Under the pieces are notes generated by a model that had not been told where the DNA came from, ran no database searches, and saw only the letters and a list, made by a program, of their open reading frames with translations. From Phyto melanocephala (Eukaryota; Arthropoda; Insecta; Diptera; Rhinophoridae), in the NCBI GenBank assembly GCA_941918925.1, contig OW799237.1, forward strand, positions 88,633,015-88,697,014: DNA of 64,000 nucleotides, written 5' to 3'. The translations under genes and the position numbers were made by a program. Shown in pieces: positions 57,326-64,000 of this stretch (position 1 is the stretch's first letter; the number at the start of each line of letters is the position of its first letter).

Positions 57326-58801
57326 TACATATGCCTTGGAATAGGCACTTAGTTTTTTGTGCGCACTCCTTATATGAGTTAAATACGTGATTGTGAAAAG
57401 AATGGGGTTGTAAACGCAGTCCTTTATAAATGATTTTATTAAAAGGAAATTTATGATGAATTTTCAATATAGAGAATTTTGGAAAAAATTTCTCAAATAT
57501 AAAGAAATTTCAATAAATTCCATATTTTCAATTTTATGTATTAGAGTGATTTCAAAAATTGATTTATTTTTAAAAATTTCTTCATTTACAAAGAATTATT
57601 TTTAAATTTTTTGCTTGTGAAAAATTTTTCTTTTTATGAGACTGCTTTCTCGAAAATATTAGAAATCTGTAATCTTTGATTTAAAAATATATTTCATTAA
57701 AATTGATTATTTAATCCCTTTCTTAATTTACAGCTGATTAGTTGCACTTGTCTATTTTCATTACTTGTCAGGGATTTTTGATTTAAAATTGTTTTAGATG
57801 TGACAGGTTTTTATTTTCAATTCTAAAAATTTGGTATTTTTTAACCTTAAGACTGTCACAATTCTTAGAAATTTGTTAATATTATTTTTATTTTATTTAA
57901 CACTTAATTACCAGCATCCAGAAATTACCTTTGTTACTTTTAGATTCGTGTTAAACACTATCCCGCCAATGATATTTTATCTGGAAGTGTGTTTATTCTT
58001 TTAAACAATTTCTCGTTTATTTGATTAATTTTTTTTTTCTTCATTATTCTTTCTAAGCTTATCTTTTTCTTTGGTAATAAAATATTATTTTATCTTTTAT
58101 AATACCATGCCGCAATAGATATAAAGATTTTAGTTTTTGGACCGCTTTTAGATTCTCTCCAGTTTAGTATAGAAGATTACTTGTACTCTTTTCCTAAGAA
58201 TTTGTTTTCTTTTAGTCGTGCATTAATTTTACATGATTTTAAATGGTGATTGTTTTAACCTTTAAAGGGATTTGTAGTGTTTCTTTTGGTGTTTAAAAAA
58301 AAATTGTAAAATGTAACTGTCAAGCAAAATAGTCTTTTAAAGATTTGTAAAAGCAAAATTATTCCTCTTAACAAAGGATTTATGCCTTATTCATAAAAAT
58401 TATTAAAATTTCATAAAAGGTTTATAAAAAAAGTGATTTTTCAATGATTTGATTTGATTTGTAAATCACTTTTAAAACTGTTTTAATATTTATGAAAGAG
58501 ACCATTAATTTATAAAATAACGTTATGAAAATTATAAAACATTTTCTATAAAAAAATTTAACTTATCGAAAATTTTCTTTGAATAGAAAATATTTCGTAA
58601 AATTTTTTTCCAAATCGAAAATTTTACACAATTTTCTTACATGAAAAAATGTTTTTTGGAAAATTTCTAATAATGAAAAATTATTTGCAATATTTTTTTA
58701 AATTCTAAAGCATCTGATAAGTTTTCTTAATATTAAAAATTTTTAGAAAATTATTAGTATTTTGTTTGTGCAAAGTATAGTACATTTAAAAAAAAATTTT
58801 T
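57326..58801. other. AT-rich non-coding stretch
   Basis: Includes loosely repeated GAAAATTTTC/AAAATTT words similar to array A (57430-57650 and 58540-58700). No gene. Confidence 0.5.
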
Positions 58802-59140
58802 AAAAGTAAGACCCCAGGCAAATTTTCTTTTGCATGTCTTGTGCTTTAGGGGAGAGAGGCTAAAAGAATGAGATAAAATTTAGATTATGTCTTATTCTAT
58901 TAAGCTTGCGATCAGTTTTTTAATAAAATTATTTTTTCTTTATCAAATATTTAATTCCGAAAAATATTTTAAAAGTAAGACTCCATTTAAACAAGGCAAA
59001 TTTTCTTGTGCATGTCTTGTGCTTTAAGAGAGAGAGAGAGAGAGAAAGAGAGGCTAAAAGAATGAGATAAAATTTTGATTTTGTCTTATTTTATTAAGCT
59101 TGAGATTAGTTTTTTTATAAAATTATTTTTTTATCAAATG
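58802..59140. repeat. 169-bp tandem duplication
   Basis: AAAAGTAAGACCCCAGGCAA at 58802 and AAAAGTAAGACTCCATTTAA at 58971 start two copies that share GGCAAATTTTCTT, GCATGTCTTGTGCTTTA, GAGAGGCTAAAAGAATGAGA, GTCTTATT and a TTAAGCTTG block in the same order. Copy 2 has an expanded GA run (59031-59052). The two differ by about one base in ten. Confidence 0.8.
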
Positions 59141-59326
59141 TTTCAAATATATACCACATTGGGTAGCTTTTAACTATTAATTAACAATATAAAAATTGTT
59201 CTATATAACTTTTCTTTTTAAACCTTGACGACAATATTTTTAGGACTTTTTGAAAACTTTTATTGATTAATTTTTATACACATTTTTAAAATGCTACCCA
59301 ATGTAGTATATATTTGAAATATTTGA
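59134..59326. mobile_element. 193-bp inverted-repeat element (MITE)
   Basis: The left arm TCAAATGTTTCAAATATATA then CCACATTGGGTAGC (59134-59167) pairs with 59293-59326 (reverse complement TCAAATATTTCAAATATATA then CTACATTGGGTAGC) with two mismatches. It sits at the end of the second 169-bp copy. Confidence 0.7.
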
Positions 59327-59414
59327 TGAACAAAATTAATTTTCGTTTTAATAATACTTGCGTAAGAGGATTTATTTAAAAAAGTAAAATTTAATGGAAA
59401 TATGATAAATAATA

Positions 59415-60191
59415 CAGTCGAACTGCCCTATAGTGAATCTTCACGGGGACAGACAATTATTTCACTATATGGAAATTTCATTATACAGAAACCCTTTTTT
59501 TGTTTTTTTTTTTATTTATTTAAAATAAACAGGTATTTTTGTTTGACATTTAAATACATTTACCGGAACGTTGCTCTCCATCACCAAAAAAGTTCGTAGT
59601 ACATCAAGTGAAGAGAAAACGTGTTCTGATGTAGCTGACGTTTTATCAATATTTGCCATTACTTCACCACCCAGTTTCTCTTTATCGTCATCTGATATAA
59701 TCTGCTGTAATCCACGACTTTCTAAAACACTGCTTATAATATCTTCATCGGACGGAATTCATATATATTTTTTTCCTTGATGTCCCTTCTTCAACTTTAT
59801 TATTTACTAATATCTTTTTTTAAGAGAAGTACTACTCCGGTGCGTCATTTTCGTTCACTGAACACGGTCAACTGATGTTAAAAGGCAAATCATTAACTTT
59901 TTTGTTTTTATTTTCTTAATTTGGGATCCCAAAAATATTACTTATTTTCTTTATAAATAGTGTGAAAGATAGCTGCTAAAAAAAGTTCATTATAAGGAGA
60001 CAAAAACACACGTAAAATGTATTTTTGTTTCCAAAATTTTGTTCATAGTAAAAAAAGATTCAAGGTATTGAAATTTATTATACGGAAATTGAAATACATT
60101 GAAAGTGGAACGAAAAAGCTGTGCTCTTAAATTTAGTTCATAATAGGGAGAACTTCATTAAATAGAAGTTTACTATAAGGAAGTTCGACTG
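59415..60191 (-). mobile_element. pogo/Tigger-type non-autonomous element 5
   Basis: The left end CAGTCGAACTGCCCTATAGT and the reverse complement of the right end (CAGTCGAACTTCCTTATAGT) are flanked by TA (59413-59414, 60192-60193). Subterminal blocks include TTCACTATATGGAAATTTCA. On the minus strand (59590-59760) a peptide reads SDEDIISSVLESRGLQQIIS, an acidic DDDKEKLGGE stretch, then SEHVFSSLDVLRTFL: the C-terminal part of a Tigger transposase, as in elements 1, 3 and 4. 777 bp. Confidence 0.8.
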
Positions 60192-60216
60192 TAGTGCACA
60201 TGTCTAAAAATAAAAA

Positions 60217-60470
60217 AGTTTTAAAACCATAAAAAAATGGCGGATACATTTTTTTAACTCCATCAATATGGGTATCAAATTAAGGGGCTTGACTAGTAGA
60301 AAACAGTTAACTACGTAAAAATTCAAAATCGAGGATGGCGTCGAAAATAATAAGGAAAATGGCGTATAACATGAAATATGGGTTAAGCTACGATGTGGGA
60401 TTATGCCTATGAACATGATGGTGAAGGGTATTATCAGATTCGGCACTGCACTCTTCATTGTTTTTTTTTA
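60217..60470 (+). mobile_element. DINE-related repeat, family C copy 2
   Basis: Reverse complement of the copy at 1484-1640, with about 10 percent difference by eye. It ends GGTGAAGGGTATTATCAGAT, TCGGCACTGCACTCTTCATTG, a decayed version of the shared hairpin end, which ties family C to the DINE group. Confidence 0.6.
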
Positions 60471-62476
60471 TCAATAAAAACAATTTTTTTTTTAATTTAA
60501 TGTATTTTTAACAAATTTAAAACCTATAAATTTGGTATAATTTACAAAAAGTAGAGAAAATCATAATATTGTTTTATTTAAAGAATTTTCTAAAAATTTC
60601 AAATTTAAATGTAGATTTGAAATTAATGAAAAGTTTACTAAAGTAAAAAAAAAATTGAAAATTTTTGTAAAATAATTAAAAAAAAAATAAATCTAAAAAA
60701 TTGTTAAAAAATTTTTAAGAACGTTTTGGTAATATAAACCAAATTTTGTTAATATTTTTTTTTTTAATTTTTAAAATTTTTTTTTTTATCAAAAAAACAT
60801 TTTTTTAAAAATTCAAAAGTATAGTTTTGTTTTAACTTAGCCTCTAGGATGGTCACAAACTTTTCTCAAATTTTTTAAAATAAAAATTTGCTACAAAATT
60901 AAAAAATTAAAAATTTCTTGGAGTTCTACTCCAATACTACGTATCTTTTTAAGTAAAAAATGTTTAGTATTGTTTTGTGAAAGGAAGACAAATTTTAAAA
61001 TTTGTAGAAAATATTAAAAAAAAAATTAAGAAAATTTCAAGAAAAATTTTATTTTTTTTTTAAATACCTGTATAAACAAAGTTTATTAAAGATTTTATTA
61101 CAAAAAAAAATTCTTTTAAATAATAAAATTTATAAAAATATATTTCAATAACAAAATGCATTAAAAATTATAAAAAAAATTTCCGGCAATTGTTTAAAAT
61201 TAAAAAATGTATTAAATATTTAAATTTAACCTCTTAAAGGGTTAATTGTCATAAATGTTCTAAGATGATGCTGATTACTTTTTGTGGGCTTCTAATGTAT
61301 GTATGTATGTAGTATGTAGATGTATACATTAAGTTTGTTGTTGATTATGCTACTCACATGAGTCTTTTATTGCTCCAACAAAAAGCCATTTAATTTGTTG
61401 TAAAAAAATATCTTTTTTTTTAAAATTCTCATTTATTTTACACAGTATGCAACTAAGGCATGATGAAGTAAATGATTTTGTTAGAATCAAATAAAAATAA
61501 TAAAAAATTCTTAAAAATGAAATAGAAGAACAACCAGCAGCACGCATCATCAATCATCTAAATTTACGCAACATGATGAAGGGAAAGAAAAAAATTGTTT
61601 TTTTTTTTCTAAAAAGAAAAAGAAAGGGTCCAATGATCTTTAGCGGTGTCTGGGCTAAGAAGATGCTGATGTGAAGATGAGTAATAGTTTTTGTTGTTGT
61701 TTTAGGGTTTTTATAACTATTTTACCACAAATTTACAATAATGTTCCCAAAGAGTTTCCTCAAAATGCACCTTGTGTTGTTTGTTTTTTTGCTTCTTCTC
61801 AAAACACGCACGCACACACAGTCAATAGCTATAAAAAAATGAAAACATCAGCCACTAGAAAAGAATGGAGAGAACCCAAGTCCTAAAAAAGTCAGATGTA
61901 CTACGTAAACGTAAATCTTTGTTGCATCCACAAGCTGAATGTGTACGGGTGTGTTGTGTTGTGTGTTTGCATAACTGCATAAAATATCTTTTTCATTCAG
62001 TCATCAGTCAGTTTGTTTTAGTCAGTGTGTGCTGCAACAATGAGATACTTTTATTTAGGGTTACTTAGGGAACAAATGTGTGTTGTTCGTTTTTTTCTTT
62101 TTGTATTTAATTTTACTTCCATATAAACAATACTATTCTTTGTTGTTGTAGGTTCTTATTCGCTATATAGCACATCTTGCATGTATGTACTTGCATATGT
62201 GTGGTTTCAAGAAATGCTTTGTGTGTGTATTTATGTATGGAGTTTACAAGTTTGTTAAATTTTATGCGGATTGTTTTGTAGCTTTAAAACATCCCGCATT
62301 ACTTTCTGTCAAAATTCGATTATTTCTGTATGCACTACTTTATTTGCTGAACTGCTTGTAACTAGAATGAAATTTTTATTGCAAACTAATCCAAAGTGGG
62401 GCAGCTTTAATATAGAAAATACAAAAAAGACATTTTGTATTTATAAAATTTTTTTTTTTTAAATTATTTAACAAAT
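60471..62476. other. AT-rich non-coding stretch
   Basis: Nearly pure A/T text at 60471-61210. Microsatellite ATGT/ATGTA near 61298-61320, (CA/GCAC) near 61806-61820. No supported gene; frames near 61671-62068 are short and without domains. Confidence 0.5.
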
Positions 62477-62740
62477 AGCTGACCCGGCAAACGTTGTTTT
62501 GTCATACAAATTATTTCTAGGAAACTTTTTTTCAGTTCCATAAAAATCATTAACTTACTCTGAGTACATTAAAAAACGTAAAACATATGTGTTCTACGGT
62601 ACGCAGAGCTATTTTAAAATTTCATCGAAGTCGTTACGTTATTTAGGTAAGACATAAATTGTCGTTTGGGGTGAGTAACCCTAAATATTAAGGAGTATGA
62701 AAGATAGATGTTAACCGATTCTTAAACGTTTATTTCTGCA
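62477..62740 (-). mobile_element. Helitron-like 3' fragment
   Basis: Read on the minus strand, it ends AACGTTTGCCGGGTCAGCTAT at 62477 (CTAG decayed to CTAT), a GC-rich Helitron-type 3' end. The body includes GAGTATGAAAGATAGATGTT on the plus strand, which recurs as GAGTATGAAAAATAAATGTT near 63670 in the fragment on the other side of the DINE copy. Confidence 0.45.
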
Positions 62741-62813
62741 TTGGCTGGACTACAAATTGTGTACAATCTAAAGAAAAATACTGAAAACTATATCTATGCA
62801 AGCACATAATTAA

Positions 62814-63528
62814 AACAAGTAACAGTTCTATATTCGGCCGTGCCGAATCTTATATACCCTTCACAACGTGTACTCATGCAATAACAATTGTTTGTATCGC
62901 CATTCATCTCATATAAAATACGTACATATGTACACGTAAAAAACATATAAAAAAAAAATTACAAAAAAAAATATATTAAAAATAAAAAAAATTACAAAAA
63001 AAAATTAAAAAAAAAAATTTTAAACATTTTTTAAAAATTTAAAAAAAAAATTTTTTTTTAAAAAATTAAAAAAAAATATAAAAAAAAATAATAAAATATA
63101 AATAATATATTAAATAAAATAAAATAAAATTTTTTTGGGTCAGCTGGAATTCGATGCCACGTTTACTTTAACCAGTGTATGTAGGTTGTTGTTGTAATTG
63201 TAAAAAAAAACGAGGTGGTCGTGGTTTTTTGCTCATATCTCAGAAAGTTATGGGGCGATTGTGCTGAATTTCAATAGCGATTCATTCCTGGATATTTCCA
63301 AGATATTGATACCATATAGAGATCTGAGGAACATATAGTTGCTTATAAAAGTTGATTTCAACCAACACACGGACAGACGGGCAGACGGTCAGGGCTTAAT
63401 CGACTCCTCTATTCATAAGCTTTCAGAAAATATATACTTTATGGGGTCGGAAATGAAAATTGTAGAAGTTACAAACGGAATGACAAAGCTATATATACCC
63501 TTGTGCACCACAGGTGAAGGGTATAAAA
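62814..63528 (-). mobile_element. DINE-1-like Helentron, full length
   Basis: Plus-strand order: AACAAGTAACAGTTCTATAT, TTCGGCCGTGCCGAA palindrome, TATATACCCTTCACAACGTG, A-rich tract (about 62940-63130), GGGTCAGCTGGAATTCGATG, CGAGGTGGTCGTGG, CAGAAAGTTATGGGGCGATT, ACACACGGACAGACGGGCAG, GGGGTCGGAAATGAAAAT, ACAGGTGAAGGGTATAAAA. Same subtype as 2086-2397 and 20526-21297. Confidence 0.85.
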
Positions 63529-63765
63529 AGGGAGTTAAAGTAGGCGTGGTAAAAAAAATCCTTTTAATTATACCCAGAGTCTTAGTTATATTATGATCAA
63601 ATTTCAAGAAGATCGGTTCATCAGTCTGGCCTACATGAGGAGGCTTAAAAAAAGGCGCGGCGTTGAAGAGTATGAAAAATAAATGTTGACAGAATCTCGA
63701 TTGGTCGAGCTATTTCGGAGGAGTTTAATCACAAACACCGCGACACGAGAATTTTATATATTTGA
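63529..63765 (-). mobile_element. Helitron-like 5' fragment
   Basis: Minus-strand reading from 63765: TCAAATATATAAAATTCTCG then TGTCGCGGTGTTTGTGATTA, AACTCCTCCGAAATAGC. A TC start, then TATATAAAA-type text and ACTCCTCCGAAA..GCT..ACC is the widespread 5' style of insect Helitrons. Its body runs into the DINE copy. Confidence 0.5.
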
Positions 63766-64000
63766 TTTTAGAAGAAGCGTTTACTTTATAACAATTTTTT
63801 ATATTTTTTTTTTTCTAAAGAATATTTTTGGTAAATTGAGTTTTGATAAAAAATTTTCGTTTAAACTTTCTTTCATGCAAAATGCGTACTGAATTATCAT
63901 TTTATAGATAAAAAAATATATTTTTTAAATTAAACTTTCTGATAGATTCTCAATTTAAAAAAAAATACCTTTTAGAAATATATTAACGGTGGTTTAAAAA
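63766..64000. other. AT-rich non-coding end of window
   Basis: Nothing identified. Confidence 0.5.

Overview
This is eukaryotic, very AT-rich, gene-poor DNA. It fits a higher (schizophoran, probably calyptrate) fly. The grounds are many copies of a DINE-1/INE-1-like Helentron family (tracts such as the GGGGTCGGAAATGAAAAT box and GGACAGACGG arrays), an ITmD37E element, rosa-like mariners, RTE-like and jockey/R1-like LINE debris, CA/CAA/GATA-type microsatellites and long degenerate AT arrays. I see no rRNA gene, no convincing tRNA gene, no CRISPR array and no operon. The species cannot be named from this sequence.

Only one stretch looks like an exon of a host gene: 54367-54831 on the plus strand. 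It has a polypyrimidine/AG acceptor, a start codon, a signal sequence or signal anchor and a GTGAGC donor in phase 0. The tens of kilobases around it read as intron or intergenic DNA. A second, weaker candidate is a 74-codon frame at 228-452 with a palindromic AACAGCTGTT box upstream.

Layout. 0.7-5.6 kb: a MITE with perfect 38-bp terminal repeats, two DINE-like fragments and a short Helitron. 5.6-9.3 kb: a degenerate AT array with an insertion, then a pogo-type element. 11.2-13.0 kb: a Helitron with seven internal units and an RTE-like LINE end. 14.5-18.1 kb: a second AT array interrupted by a pogo-type element, a MITE and a DD41D mariner. 20.5-22.9 kb: a DINE-like copy with an inverted centre, mariner debris, a MITE and a ~167-bp tandem repeat. 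25.3-28.3 kb: decayed LINE open frames. 29.2-31.1 kb: two DINE-family copies, one split by a mariner with a TA duplication. 32.2-33.5 kb: a nearly intact ITmD37E transposon. 33.5-35.5 kb: a composite element holding a long hairpin and a Tigger-like relic. 36.5-41.2 kb: DINE-like and pogo-type relics and a LINE tail. 43.6-47.8 kb: a second copy of the long Helitron and two IR elements. 49.6-53.6 kb: a DINE copy, then a mariner carrying a LINE insertion and a hAT insertion, each with 8-bp target duplications. 54.4-57.3 kb: the host exon, an RTE-like LINE and a DINE copy. 58.8-63.8 kb: a 169-bp duplication, a MITE, a pogo-type element, Helitron ends and another DINE copy.

Most structure here is explained by layered transposition, and several nestings give a relative order of events. 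The less familiar observations are: five pogo-type elements with unlike termini but similar deletion architecture; one DINE copy whose tRNA-like, A-rich centre lies in the opposite orientation; and several inverted-repeat elements I could not assign to a superfamily. All repeat boundaries and pairings were read by eye and have not been aligned by computer.
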